Below are positions 25,765-34,909 of a stretch of DNA of 64,000 bases, piece by piece. The notes below the pieces were generated by a model. The model saw nothing but the letters and a program-made list of their open reading frames with translations. It had not been told where the DNA came from and searched no databases. The translations under genes were made by a program, and so were the position numbers. The DNA lies in NCBI RefSeq assembly GCF_037658235.1, contig NZ_JBBJLN010000010.1, forward strand, positions 62,001 through 126,000. Reading direction: 5' to 3'. This stretch comes from Yunchengibacter salinarum (lineage in GTDB: Bacteria; Pseudomonadota; Alphaproteobacteria; Sphingomonadales; Kordiimonadaceae). Within the stretch, counting starts at the first letter, position 1; every line of letters starts with the position of its first letter.

Positions 25765-27138
25765 TCAGACGGCGGGCCGCCCGCCCGGCCCATGTGGCGG
25801 CGCGCTATCCTGTAACAGGGCGATGGTGCGCTCGGCATCGAAGCGGGGGCTGCGGCGCACGTCCGCGCCGGTCAGCCAGTCCAGGCTGTCAAAGGCGCCG
25901 CACTGCCCGCACAGCGGCGTCCAGCGCAGGTGCCGGTGACCACAATCGCCGCAGGTCCAGCGCCCGCCCTCTTCCGATGTGGCGAGCGCCGCCTCGATGG
26001 CATCGGTTTCTTCCCCCAGGGCATGGGCCAGCGCCAGCCGCAACTGCCAGGCCCGACGGCTCGGCGCCTCGCGGGTCAGCCGGTCCAGAAGCGGGCGGGC
26101 AGCGGCCATGTCGCCCGCCTGCATGGCCGCATCGGCGCGGGCCAGCAGGCTTTCCATATGGTCCGGCCGCGCGCGGACGAGATTTTCCACCCGTTCCCGC
26201 CAGTCATGGGCGGATTCGGTGGGGTCCAGTTCCTTGTACAGGCGCAGCAGGGTGGGGTGGGGAAAGGCTTTCCACGCCTGTTCCAACCGGCGCTCGGCGC
26301 GCCTTGTGCGGCCCGCTTCCAGATCCAGCCGGGCCAGCCGGGCCACGGCGGGGGGAAAATCGGGGCGATCCTTCAGGGCCGCCATGAAGCCCCGGCGGGC
26401 CGCATCCTGATCCCCCCTGGCATGAACGGCGGACGCTTCCGCAAAGGCCAGCGCGGCCCGGTGGCGGCGCACGGTTTCCTTGTCCAGCAAGCCTTCCATC
26501 GCCACTTTTTTCAGCGCGTCCCGCGCCGCCTGCCAATGGCCGCTGGCCACTTCCAGCGCAAACAGCGTCTTGAGCACCCAGGGGCTTCGGCGGTGCTCGG
26601 AAAAGGCATCCCGCGCCAGGTCCAGGGCCTCGGCCTCCCGCCCCTGTCGGCGGGCTTCCCCCACCAGACCGCGCAGACCGATCAGGCGGCCTTCGCTGCC
26701 CCGCTCCAGCGCCCGGTAGCGTTCCGCCGCCGCCGCCCGGTCCCCGGCGCGGCTGGCCGCTTCGGCGGCGATCAGGTGCACCATGGGCTGTTCCGGCAGC
26801 AGGGTTTCCGCCTGTTCCACCAGCCGCCGGGCCAGCCGGTGATCATCCGCCGACAGGGCCACCAGCGCCTTGTTCATCAGGTGAAATCCCTTGCGCTGGC
26901 GGGCGATGACGCTGCCCTCACCGAAAAAGGGCATATCGCGCCTGAGCTTCATCCACAGCCATACGGCCCCGCCGGTACCAAGCGCCGCCGCCGCGATAAG
27001 CGCCGCCAGCGCGGCAAGGCTGGTGCTGACCAGTGCCCCGTCCAGCGCCAGCGTGACCCGGCCCGGATGCCCGGCCAGCCAGGCCGCCAAAGCGGACACC
27101 ACCAGAAACAGGGCAAAAAGCAGCAACACACGGATCAC
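25765..27138 (-). CDS. hemY: HemY-like membrane protein with TPR region and C-terminal zinc ribbon
   Basis: A 457-residue protein. Two N-terminal membrane segments (about residues 2-20 and 40-63) and the GSVIARQRKGFHLMNKALVALSADDHRLARRLVEQAE block define the HemY_N domain. Helical TPR-like repeats fill residues 120-370. The C-terminus carries CGDC and CGQC pairs (zinc-ribbon like) flanking HRHLRWTPL. It overlaps the mitofilin-like gene by four bases (ATGA). It is not the eukaryote-type protoporphyrinogen oxidase also called hemY; the exact function in heme synthesis is unclear. Confidence 0.88.
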   Translation of the reverse strand: MIRVLLLFALFLVVSALAAWLAGHPGRVTLALDGALVSTSLAALAALIAAAALGTGGAVWLWMKLRRDMPFFGEGSVIARQRKGFHLMNKALVALSADDHRLARRLVEQAETLLPEQPMVHLIAAEAASRAGDRAAAAERYRALERGSEGRLIGLRGLVGEARRQGREAEALDLARDAFSEHRRSPWVLKTLFALEVASGHWQAARDALKKVAMEGLLDKETVRRHRAALAFAEASAVHARGDQDAARRGFMAALKDRPDFPPAVARLARLDLEAGRTRRAERRLEQAWKAFPHPTLLRLYKELDPTESAHDWRERVENLVRARPDHMESLLARADAAMQAGDMAAARPLLDRLTREAPSRRAWQLRLALAHALGEETDAIEAALATSEEGGRWTCGDCGHRHLRWTPLCGQCGAFDSLDWLTGADVRRSPRFDAERTIALLQDSAPPHGPGGRPAV

Positions 27139-28481
27139 GGCGTGCCCCCTTCAGCCGCGCCTTCACGCGCACCGGCCAGGCGCTCGCCCAGCGTATCGAA
27201 CAGGGTGCGCGCGCGGGCCAGTTGCCGGGCCTGATCCAGCCAGGGCGCGGCGGGCTCGGCGGCGGCGCCATCCAACTTTTCAAGTTCGGCAATGGCCCCG
27301 GACAGGTCCTGACCGGCAAGCCGTCGCTCGGCGCGGGCCAGCAGGCCATCCACCCCCTCAGCCGCGGCATCGGTGCGACGCACCGTGAACAGGCCCTGAA
27401 GGAAGCTGCCCTCGGCCTTGTCGCGGGCGGCAATGACCGCCTGTGCCATATCGTCAAAGGACCGTTGCAGGCCGGTCAGGGTGGGCAGCCCCTCGGCCAG
27501 GGGCTCAAGGTCCGCCAATTGGTCCGCCAGCACACGGCGGTCCACCGGGTCGAGCCGGTCCAGCCCTTCCCGGAACTGCCGCAGCGGCTGAACGAAGGAC
27601 AGCCCGGCCATGGCCCGGTCCTGCATCCGTGTCAGGGCCAGCATCATGCGCCCCCGCGGCGTGGCCTCCAGCGCACCGTTTTCCACCGCGCGCAACTTGT
27701 TTTCCAGTGTCTGAATGCGCTCTTTCAGGCGATCCGCTTCCGCCTTCACCACGCCAATGCTCTGATCCATTCGGGAAACGGCGGGGTTGTCCTCGCTTTG
27801 CAGGGCGGCGAGCCGGGCCACATCGTCCGACACTTGATCCAGCCGCTGGCGCAGCGCCTTGACCATGCTGGCGTCAAGGCTGCGGGCCACATCTTCCTGC
27901 CTGGTATCAGAGGATTGTTTCGGTTCCGTTTCTGATTTCGCCTCAAGCTCGGACAAAAGATTATCATGGGCGGCGAGCGTTTCCCCATGGCGGCTGACCC
28001 GCTGGTCCAGGCCGGTCAGCCGCTCCTGAATCGGGGCCAGGTCCACCGCCTCGGCGCTTTCCCCCTGCGGCGCGGGGCGGGGCGGGGCAAGGCCCAGCAT
28101 GGCCAGCCCCTGCCGGGCATGGGGAGCCGCAAACAGGCCACCGGTAAAGGCCGCCAGAAGCGCCAGAAGCGCCCAGGGCAGCCGCGACCGGCGCGCCTTG
28201 CCGCCGCCGTGATCGGTGGGCGTGGCACGGGCTTCGGCGCGGGCACGGGAATCATCGCCCCCGGACTCGGCGCTGCCAGACTCGAAATCGGAGTCGGATT
28301 CGGCGATCACTTCCGCATCGATGATCTCGTCCGGCGCCTGATCACGGGTGTCACCATCCCGCGGGCTGTCATCCGGCGCCTCATCCGCCGCCGGGCCGTG
28401 ATCCGGGTCATGATCCGGCGTGTCCCCGTTCCCGGTATTCCGGGGCGGAGTCTCGCCATTCTCCGGCGTGTCAGCGGCCAT
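27135..28481 (-). CDS. Mitofilin/Mic60-like inner membrane protein
   Basis: A 448-residue protein with an acidic, disordered cytoplasmic N-terminus (rich in Asp, Glu, Pro; about residues 1-90), one membrane segment (LPWALLALLAAFTGGLF, about 100-117), and a long periplasmic coiled-coil region up to about 300 before a helical C-terminal mitofilin domain (ARAERRLAGQDLSGAIAELEKL and RARTLFDTLGERLAG). Alphaproteobacterial Mic60 genes characteristically lie between hemD and hemY, exactly as here; the homologue shapes membrane curvature and contacts the outer membrane in some bacteria. Overlaps hemY by four bases. Confidence 0.88.
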   Translation of the reverse strand: MAADTPENGETPPRNTGNGDTPDHDPDHGPAADEAPDDSPRDGDTRDQAPDEIIDAEVIAESDSDFESGSAESGGDDSRARAEARATPTDHGGGKARRSRLPWALLALLAAFTGGLFAAPHARQGLAMLGLAPPRPAPQGESAEAVDLAPIQERLTGLDQRVSRHGETLAAHDNLLSELEAKSETEPKQSSDTRQEDVARSLDASMVKALRQRLDQVSDDVARLAALQSEDNPAVSRMDQSIGVVKAEADRLKERIQTLENKLRAVENGALEATPRGRMMLALTRMQDRAMAGLSFVQPLRQFREGLDRLDPVDRRVLADQLADLEPLAEGLPTLTGLQRSFDDMAQAVIAARDKAEGSFLQGLFTVRRTDAAAEGVDGLLARAERRLAGQDLSGAIAELEKLDGAAAEPAAPWLDQARQLARARTLFDTLGERLAGAREGAAEGGTP

Positions 28482-28511
28482 GATTCCTCCTCGCCTCGGC
28501 GCCTGGCGCCA

Positions 28512-29210
28512 TTAGCCCAGCAGTTTGAACAAGGACAGCTCCGTGGGCAACACCGCGTGACGTATGCTGGCCCACGGCCCGATCAGATTGTCCGACACCC
28601 GCGCCGACATGGTGATGGCATCAAGCTTCTTCAGCCACCAGGTCTTTTCCAGTTCGGACACCAGCTCCTCGAAGATGGTGGCAGCGCGGGCGGAATAGAA
28701 CAACACCGCATCCACATCCCCCTGGTCCAGCGCCACGGTCACATCGGTAGGAAAGCCCTGCGCCGCGCGGGTACGATAGGTGACCAGCCGTTCCGCATCG
28801 ATGCCCTGGTTCTGCAACACACCGGCAATGTCATAGGCGGTATCCTCGCCGGACAGCCAGGTATATTGCCGCTTCACCTTGATGCCGCTTTCCGACAGCA
28901 CGGGAATCAGGCCCTTGGCGGTGCCGGGGCCGACGCTCACATTGGTGAAGCCCAGCCGCTTGCACTCGTCCGCCGTGGCCTGCCCCACCGCATAGACCGG
29001 GCGGCCCTTTTGCGGAATCATGGACAGGCCGTGCCGCGCCCCGTTCTTCGATGTCACGATCAGCGAACGGGTTTCTTCCGGCAGTTCGAAAGAGGCGGGC
29101 TGCACCTCCACCATGGGCGCGATCAAGGCGTCACAGCCCCGCCGCTCCAGATCGGCGGCGGTGGTTTCCGCCTCGATCCGCGGGCGGGTGACAAGCACGG
29201 TCTGGGTCAT
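28512..29210 (-). CDS. hemD: Uroporphyrinogen-III synthase
   Basis: A 232-residue HemD-family protein, which closes and inverts ring D of hydroxymethylbilane to make uroporphyrinogen III. The family is poorly conserved; visible features are VLVTRPRIEAETTAADL at the start, SLIVTSKNGARH, PVYAVGQATADE, and VLFYSARAATIFEELV near the end, in the expected two-domain order. It overlaps hemC by four bases (ATGA) and is followed by the mitofilin-like gene, which supports the call. Confidence 0.9.
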   Translation of the reverse strand: MTQTVLVTRPRIEAETTAADLERRGCDALIAPMVEVQPASFELPEETRSLIVTSKNGARHGLSMIPQKGRPVYAVGQATADECKRLGFTNVSVGPGTAKGLIPVLSESGIKVKRQYTWLSGEDTAYDIAGVLQNQGIDAERLVTYRTRAAQGFPTDVTVALDQGDVDAVLFYSARAATIFEELVSELEKTWWLKKLDAITMSARVSDNLIGPWASIRHAVLPTELSLFKLLG

Positions 29211-30175
29211 GCGAACTGAGCCTCCACCTCGTCAAACAGTTTGCGGAAGAAATCCTCCCCCGCACGGGCCCGGATCGCGGTGCCCATCTCGTGGCCGAGC
29301 GCACGGGCCTCGGCGATCGGATCGGGGCCCAGATCGATGCTGCGCCTGTCTTCAAAGGCGCAGTTTCCATCAATCGACAACAGGGCGCCCACAAGCGTGA
29401 ACCGGTCCCCGTCCCGCCAGGCATGGGCCGCGATGGGTGTGCGGCACGATCCGTCCAGCGCGGCCAGAAAGGCCCGTTCGGCGCTGGCCTGAAGCGCGGT
29501 TTCACCGTCGTGCAACGGCGCCAGCCGGGCGTTCAGCGCCTCCTCTCCCGCGCGCACTTCCAGCGCCAGCGCACCTTGCGCCGGGGCGGGCACGAAGCGG
29601 TCCACGGGTAGAATTTCGCTCGCTACATGGGCCATGTCCAGCCGTTTCAATCCGCTGAGCGCAAGGAAGGTGGCATCCGCTTCCCCCTTTTTCAGCTTGT
29701 CCAGCCGGGTCTGCACGCTGCCGCGAAAGGTGACCACCTTCAGGTCCGGGCGCAGGCGCCGGGCCATGGCCCCACGGCGGAGCGATGCCGTCCCCACTAC
29801 CGCGCCGCGAGGCAGGGCATCAAAGGTGCAGCCGGCGCGCGAGATCAACACATCGCGCGGGTCTTCACGCGGCAGAAAGGTGGTCAACGCCAGCCCGTCC
29901 GGCAGGCTGGTGGGCACGTCCTTGCCGGAATGGACGGCGAAATCGATGTCCCCCGCCATCAGCGCGGCCTCGATTTCCTTGGTGAACAGCCCCTTGCCGC
30001 CCGCCGCCATCAGGTGCCGGTCCAGAATGCGATCCCCGGTGGTCTTGATCGGCTTGATGATCAGATCATCGGGAGACAGGTCGTCATGGACGGCCAGCAG
30101 CCGTGCTTTCACCTCTTCCGCCTGTTTCAGCGCCAGCGGACTGGCCCGCGTTCCGATGGTGATGGCATGTTGCAC
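29207..30175 (-). CDS. hemC: Hydroxymethylbilane synthase (porphobilinogen deaminase)
   Basis: A 322-residue HemC. It joins four porphobilinogen units in heme synthesis. ITIGTRASPLALKQA, GKGLFTKEIE, AVHSGKDVPT, ISRAGCTFDALPRGAVVGTASLRR and GSCRTPIAAHA (the cysteine that anchors the dipyrromethane cofactor) are all present. The start is GTG 30175 with GGGGGGAA upstream, matching the usual length; a longer in-frame extension overlapping tsaD on the other strand is not credible. First gene of hemC-hemD-mic60-hemY. Confidence 0.95.
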   Translation of the reverse strand: MQHAITIGTRASPLALKQAEEVKARLLAVHDDLSPDDLIIKPIKTTGDRILDRHLMAAGGKGLFTKEIEAALMAGDIDFAVHSGKDVPTSLPDGLALTTFLPREDPRDVLISRAGCTFDALPRGAVVGTASLRRGAMARRLRPDLKVVTFRGSVQTRLDKLKKGEADATFLALSGLKRLDMAHVASEILPVDRFVPAPAQGALALEVRAGEEALNARLAPLHDGETALQASAERAFLAALDGSCRTPIAAHAWRDGDRFTLVGALLSIDGNCAFEDRRSIDLGPDPIAEARALGHEMGTAIRARAGEDFFRKLFDEVEAQFA

Positions 30176-30326
30176 GGCGTTCCCCCCGAATGATAAATGG
30201 AGCATGACCCCGCGGGGTCGGCTCCCCCGCTTATAGACGGGAATCGGCGCCGAACCCAACCCCCTTTGGGGCCGTACCGTCATACCGCAGTCGGGCGCGC
30301 CGCGCCCGCCGACCAGGAAAACGCAT

Positions 30327-31448
30327 ATGCCCACCACCGCCAGACCGGCTATCACCGAGCCGCTGATCCTCGGCATCGAGACAAGCTGCGACGAAACCGC
30401 CGTGGCACTGGTGGACGGCGCGGGCCGGATACACGGCCACGAGGTATTGAGCCAACTGGACGCCCACCGGGATTTCGGCGGCGTGGTGCCGGAAATCGCC
30501 GCCCGCCAGCATATCAGCCATCTGGACCATCTGATCGCCCGCGTGCTGGACGAGGCGGGCATCACAACAAATGCGCTGACCGCCATTGCCGCCACCACCG
30601 GGCCGGGCCTGATCGGCGGGCTGATGGTGGGCGTGATGACCGCCAAGGCCATGGCTCGCGCGGCGGGCAAGCCCTTTCTGGCCATCAACCATCTGGAAGG
30701 CCATGCCCTGACCGCCCGGCTGACGGAAGACGTGCCCTTTCCCTATCTGCTGCTGCTGGTCAGCGGCGGACACTGCCAGATTCTGGACGTGGCGGACGTG
30801 GGCCGCTATCGCCGCCTTGGCAGCACGGTGGACGACGCCGCCGGGGAAGCATTCGACAAAACGGCCAAGCTGCTCGGCCTTGGCCACCCCGGTGGCCCGG
30901 CAGTGGAACGGGCCGCCCGCCAAGGCGACCCGAACCGCTTTGCCCTGCCCCGCCCCATGACCGGCAAACCGCACTGCAATTTTTCCTTTTCCGGCCTGAA
31001 AACCGCCGTGCGGCGGGCGGCGGAGACCTGCGTGGCCGAGCGCGGCGCCCTTTACAGCGATGACCGCGCCGATCTGTGCGCCGCCTTTCAGCAGGCGCTT
31101 GGCGCCTGTCTGGAAGACCGGCTGAACCGGGCCGCCGCCCTGTTCCTGGCCGCGCACGGCACGCCGCCGCCCGGTGGCCACCGGTTCGTGCTGGCGGGGG
31201 GCGTGGCGGCCAATGCGGCCCTGCGCGCGCGGCTGGAAACGGCCATGGCCGCCCACGGCTTCCGCTTTCACGCGCCGCCCATGGACCTGTGCACCGACAA
31301 TGGCGCCATGATCGCCTGGGCCGGGGTGGAACGCTGGCGCGCCTTCGGGCCGCTGGATGAAAGCCATGTGCTGCCGCGCGCACGCTGGCCACTGGACAGC
31401 GAAGCCGCGCCTGTGGTGGGCTCCGGTCGCAAGGGGGCCAAGGCGTGA
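30327..31448 (+). CDS. tsaD: tRNA N6-threonylcarbamoyladenosine synthase subunit TsaD
   Basis: A 373-residue TsaD, which with TsaB and TsaE transfers threonylcarbamoyl to A37 of ANN-reading tRNAs. The ASKHA-fold opening ILGIETSCDETAVA, the metal-ligand block ARQHISHLDH, LVSGGHCQI, and FSFSGLKTA and LAGGVAANAALR are present. AGGAAA precedes ATG 30327. It is divergent from hemC and followed by gpsA. Confidence 0.96.
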   Translation: MPTTARPAITEPLILGIETSCDETAVALVDGAGRIHGHEVLSQLDAHRDFGGVVPEIAARQHISHLDHLIARVLDEAGITTNALTAIAATTGPGLIGGLMVGVMTAKAMARAAGKPFLAINHLEGHALTARLTEDVPFPYLLLLVSGGHCQILDVADVGRYRRLGSTVDDAAGEAFDKTAKLLGLGHPGGPAVERAARQGDPNRFALPRPMTGKPHCNFSFSGLKTAVRRAAETCVAERGALYSDDRADLCAAFQQALGACLEDRLNRAAALFLAAHGTPPPGGHRFVLAGGVAANAALRARLETAMAAHGFRFHAPPMDLCTDNGAMIAWAGVERWRAFGPLDESHVLPRARWPLDSEAAPVVGSGRKGAKA

Positions 31449-31547
31449 GGGGGCATGGATGGGTGCCCCGGAACAGTTTCCCTTGTGATGAGCAACAGGA
31501 CAGGTAAGCTTGGGAACCACCTATTGATTTGACGCATCGGGGAATGA

Positions 31548-32579
31548 GTGAGCATCACCGGAACACATAGCGACGAACAGGCTGACACCGGCCTTCTGGG
31601 GGTTGTAGGCGGCGGCGCCTGGGGCACGGCACTGGCTACCGCGGCGGCCCGTATCGGCACGCCGACCCGCCTGTGGGCGCGGGAAGCGGAAGTGGTGAGC
31701 GCCGTCATTGACCGGCATGAAAACACCCTCTTCCTGCCCGGCTGCCCGCTGGACCCGCGCCTGAAAGCCACCGACAGCCTTGCAGATATGGCGGATTGCG
31801 CAGCCGTGCTGCTGGTAACCCCGGCGCAATATCTGCGCCCCACGCTGGACGCGCTGAAACCCCATCTTCAACCCGGCACGCCGCTTGTCATCTGCGCCAA
31901 GGGGATCGAGGTGGCCAGCGGCAAGCTGCTGTCCGATGTGGTAACGGAAACCGCGCCGGGTCATCCGGTGCTGGTGCTGTCCGGCCCCACCTTTGCGGGG
32001 GAAGCCGCCCGTGGCCTGCCCTGCGCGCTGACGCTGGCCACCACGGATCAGGCGGCGGGGGCGCGGCTGATGGCCATGCTGGGCCAGCCCACTTTCCGGC
32101 TGTATCTGTCGAACGACATCATCGGCGCCCAGATCGGCGGCGCCATAAAGAATGTGCTGGCCATCGCCACCGGCATGGTGGCCGGGCTGGGGCTTGGGGA
32201 AAATGCGCGCGCCGCCACCATCACACGCGGCCTGGCGGAAATCATGCGCTTCGGCGCGCTGTTCGGCGCCCGGCAGGAAACCCTGATGGGCCTGTCCGGG
32301 CTGGGCGATCTGATCCTGACCTGCTCCAGCACCCAGTCCCGCAACATGTCATTGGGCAAGGCGCTGGGCGAAGGGCACAGCCTGGAAAGCCTGATGGCCG
32401 GGCGCACATCCGTGGCGGAGGGGGCCCACACGGTGGAGATCGTCCACCGCATCGCCACCGAAAAAGGCGTGGACATGCCGATCACGGAGGCGGTGCACGC
32501 CATACTGCGCGAGCACGCGGATGTGCGCGAAACCCTGAGCGCGCTACTGGCGCGGCCGTTCCGCAGCGAAACCGCCTGA
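31548..32579 (+). CDS. gpsA: NAD(P)-dependent glycerol-3-phosphate dehydrogenase
   Basis: A 343-residue GpsA, which reduces dihydroxyacetone phosphate to sn-glycerol 3-phosphate for phospholipid synthesis. The N-terminal nucleotide fold has VVGGGAWGTALA; the later ICAKGIE, LSGPTFAGEAARG with the conserved threonine/lysine neighbourhood and GLSGLGDLILTC are diagnostic. The start is GTG 31548 with GGGGAA upstream. It follows tsaD by 99 bases. Confidence 0.95.
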   Translation: MSITGTHSDEQADTGLLGVVGGGAWGTALATAAARIGTPTRLWAREAEVVSAVIDRHENTLFLPGCPLDPRLKATDSLADMADCAAVLLVTPAQYLRPTLDALKPHLQPGTPLVICAKGIEVASGKLLSDVVTETAPGHPVLVLSGPTFAGEAARGLPCALTLATTDQAAGARLMAMLGQPTFRLYLSNDIIGAQIGGAIKNVLAIATGMVAGLGLGENARAATITRGLAEIMRFGALFGARQETLMGLSGLGDLILTCSSTQSRNMSLGKALGEGHSLESLMAGRTSVAEGAHTVEIVHRIATEKGVDMPITEAVHAILREHADVRETLSALLARPFRSETA

Positions 32580-32616
32580 CGCCCGACAGTCGGCGCCCGG
32601 TGGAGAAAGGAAAACC

Positions 32617-32913
32617 ATGCTGTTCATGATTTTGTGCCATGACGGGCCGGACGGGGCAGACCTTAGACAGACCCACCGCCCTGCCCATCTGGATTATATC
32701 AAATCCGCCGGGGACCGGGTGAAGGTGGCCGGGCCGATCCTGTCCGACGATGCGGAGCCCCACCCCGTGGGCAGCATGATCCTGATCGATGCGGGCAGCC
32801 TGACCGCGGCCCATCTGTTTGCCGAGAACGACCCCTATCGCACCGCCGGGGTCTTTGAGCGGGTCGAGGTGTGGCCGTGGAAACCGGTGATCGGCGGCTG
32901 GCTGAACGGCTGA
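32617..32913 (+). CDS. YciI-like domain protein
   Basis: A 98-residue YciI-family protein of the dimeric alpha-beta barrel fold. The conserved features are LFMILCHDGPD at the start, THRPAHLDYI with the family's histidine, DAEPHPVGSMILID and AAHLFAENDPY with the invariant Asp-Pro, and FERVEVWPWK at the end. Some relatives act as small dehydrochlorinases or EthD-like proteins; no reaction can be assigned. It is preceded by gpsA and followed after three bases by the Rieske gene, so the two are probably cotranslated. Confidence 0.88.
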   Translation: MLFMILCHDGPDGADLRQTHRPAHLDYIKSAGDRVKVAGPILSDDAEPHPVGSMILIDAGSLTAAHLFAENDPYRTAGVFERVEVWPWKPVIGGWLNG

Positions 32914-32916
32914 TCC

Positions 32917-33312
32917 GTGCGCCGCACGCGCCCCGCATCGCCGCCGCTGCATCTGGCCGATGTGCCAGGCGGGCCGCCACCGGGCACCCTGTTGTGCCAT
33001 CTGTCGGACCTGCCGGACCATGGCGGTCGCGCGCTCGCATTCCGGGACCATGGCGGCGCCGAATTGCGCCTGCTGGTGCAAAGGCTGAACGGCACCATCC
33101 GGGTGTTTGAAAACCGCTGCCCCCATGTGGGCACGCCGCTCAATCTGTTCGGGGAAAGATTTCTGAACAGCGACGGCACCGCCCTGATATGCCGCACCCA
33201 CGGCGCCCTGTTCGATCCGCTGTCGGGCCGCTGCGTTCAGGGGCCGTGCAAGGGCGATTTCCTGCGGGAAGTGGCGGTGACGGAACGGAACGGCGCCCTT
33301 TACAGCCGTTGA
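32917..33312 (+). CDS. Rieske [2Fe-2S] ferredoxin-like protein
   Basis: A 131-residue soluble Rieske protein. The cluster ligands are in CPHVG (Cys-X-His) and CRTHG (Cys-X2-His), about 34 residues apart, with the typical ALFDPLSGRCVQGPC loop following. The N-terminus has no membrane anchor, so it is likely a cytoplasmic electron carrier or oxygenase component. The start is GTG 32917, three bases after the YciI stop. The electron partner is unknown. Confidence 0.88.
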   Translation: MRRTRPASPPLHLADVPGGPPPGTLLCHLSDLPDHGGRALAFRDHGGAELRLLVQRLNGTIRVFENRCPHVGTPLNLFGERFLNSDGTALICRTHGALFDPLSGRCVQGPCKGDFLREVAVTERNGALYSR

Positions 33313-33340
33313 CCCTTCTGACGAAAAGAGAAGACAGCAC

Positions 33341-33369
33341 GAAAAAGGGCCGGAGAACGCCCCCGGCCC
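33341..33369 (-). terminator. Rho-independent terminator of the GIN-domain gene
   Basis: On the minus strand the arms GGGCCGG and CCGGCCC (33363-33369 with 33347-33353) enclose a nine-base loop and are followed by five T. It lies about 25 bases past the GIN-domain gene's stop. Confidence 0.78.
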
Positions 33370-33393
33370 CGGCATTCATTCCAGGGGCGCGCC

Positions 33394-34158
33394 CTATTTG
33401 ATGTGCACCTTGCCCAAAAAGCCGGAATTTTCCTGCACCTGACCGGGCTTGCCGTAAACGGTGATTTCCCCGACGCCGTTCACATTGGCCGTCACCGAAC
33501 GGGTGGCGTGAATCTCGGCCTCGCCCGCGCCATTGATGGTGGCGCTCACTTCCGCGCAGATCAGGTCTTCCGCATCCACGTCACCGGCGCCATTTATGGT
33601 CATGGAAAACGCATCGCATGTGCCTTGCAGCGACACATCACCCGCGCCATTAATGGACAGGTTGACCGGCCCGCCCTTGATATCGCTGATGGTGGCATCC
33701 GCCGCGCCCATTACGGACAGCCCCTCAAAGACGGGCATACCGATCGTCAGATCCAGGTCGGCACCATCCCAGTTGATGCGGCGGCCTTCGCCCTTTTCCG
33801 TGATGTCGATGATCAGCACCCCGTCCTCCACAGTGGTGAAGACACGCTCCAGATAGGCTTTGTCCGTGGTCAGTTCCACGGACTGGCTGGCATCCGCATC
33901 CACGGTCAGGTCCGCGGCGCCGCGCACCTCGATCTTGTTGAAGGCCGGCACATCGCGGGTGACGGTGACCGACTCGCCGCTGGCATTGACGCCGTGCGCC
34001 GCCAACCCGCCGGGGCCATCCGACGTGCCCGGCAGGGTCATACGCACGATGGGGTCACCGTCCAGAAGAGTGCTGGCAACGGCACCGCCGCCGATCAGAA
34101 GGGTAAGGCCCCCCACCAGCGCAAGCCGGCGACGGGCATAACTGTTCGCATGTTTCAT
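33394..34158 (-). CDS. GIN-domain (DUF2807) beta-helical envelope protein
   Basis: A 254-residue exported protein. An N-terminal signal or anchor (ARRRLALVGGLTLLIGGGAVAS) is followed by the GIN/DUF2807 repeat region, recognisable from FNKIEVRGAADLTV, SINGAGDVSL, TINGAGDVDA and TINGAGEAEI, each about 20 residues apart and forming a beta-helix. Ligand and role are unknown; relatives are found on envelopes. ATG 34158 (MKHANSY) is preferred because GAGG lies five bases before it; an ATG 18 bases earlier lacks a good site. A terminator follows. Confidence 0.87.
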   Translation of the reverse strand: MKHANSYARRRLALVGGLTLLIGGGAVASTLLDGDPIVRMTLPGTSDGPGGLAAHGVNASGESVTVTRDVPAFNKIEVRGAADLTVDADASQSVELTTDKAYLERVFTTVEDGVLIIDITEKGEGRRINWDGADLDLTIGMPVFEGLSVMGAADATISDIKGGPVNLSINGAGDVSLQGTCDAFSMTINGAGDVDAEDLICAEVSATINGAGEAEIHATRSVTANVNGVGEITVYGKPGQVQENSGFLGKVHIK

Positions 34159-34409
34159 CATATCCTCGCATGTCATGTTGGCCCCATCAGGGGCGGGCTG
34201 TCGTGAACGGGCCTGTTTCTGGCCTTCTTGTTGCGGATTTTTATTGTCAGCCGAGCGCCGATCCGATGCGCGCCGACCTATTATCCCGAAATGATACCTG
34301 TCTCCCCACGGGCGTCAAGATGGCATGGAAGGGCCCGGTCGGGGCTCTTGTCAAAGCCCCGGCCAGGGGGCACACTCGATCCGTCCCGGATCGCCAGCCA
34401 GGAGTGTTC

Positions 34410-34766
34410 ATGAGCGGATCGCGGCCCATTCCCCTCGACACTGCCGCATATGACCGGCAAAGCCGCTTCGTGGTGTTCACCAGGGCTGAGCTGATGGACA
34501 TTCTCAATGTGTATGGGCGCATGGTGGCGGCGGGCCAGTGGCGGGATTATGCCATCGACCATGGCCGTGACTCCGCCCAGTTCGCCATTTTCCAGCGTGC
34601 CAGTGAACGCCCGCTTTACCGGATCGTCAAGGAACCCGCCCTGCGCAACCGCCAGGGTCAGTGGCGCCTTGTGGGGCAGGCGGGGCAGATATTGGCGCGG
34701 GGCCACCGGCTGCCCGGCCTGTTGCAGCGGCTCACTGCCCGCCACCTGAAGGTGATCGACCACTGA
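34410..34766 (+). CDS. DUF2794 family protein
   Basis: A 118-residue cytoplasmic protein that matches the alphaproteobacterial DUF2794 family: VVFTRAELMDILNVYGRMVAAGQWRDYAIDH followed by AQFAIFQRASERPLYRI and QGQWRLVGQAGQILARGHRL. Function is not known. CAGGAG lies upstream of ATG 34410; the open frame extends further upstream but without a ribosome binding site. It is followed 143 bases later by the 6-pyruvoyl-tetrahydropterin synthase homologue. Confidence 0.88.
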   Translation: MSGSRPIPLDTAAYDRQSRFVVFTRAELMDILNVYGRMVAAGQWRDYAIDHGRDSAQFAIFQRASERPLYRIVKEPALRNRQGQWRLVGQAGQILARGHRLPGLLQRLTARHLKVIDH

Positions 34767-34909
34767 GCCAGCCGGAACCCGGCAGGGGCCGAGAACGGGC
34801 CACACCACCGGGCACTGTCATCGCAAGCACTGGACGGCGGACGGGTGAGACGCTATCACCCCCGCATGTGGGGCCGCGCATGGATGGCCCGCGCTTGAGG
34901 AGGTGTGCC

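Noticed and set aside
31449..31547. Weak inverted repeat (GTTTCCC...GGGAAC) upstream of gpsA
   Set aside because: Arms are short and imperfect, and neither location nor symmetry supports a known regulator.
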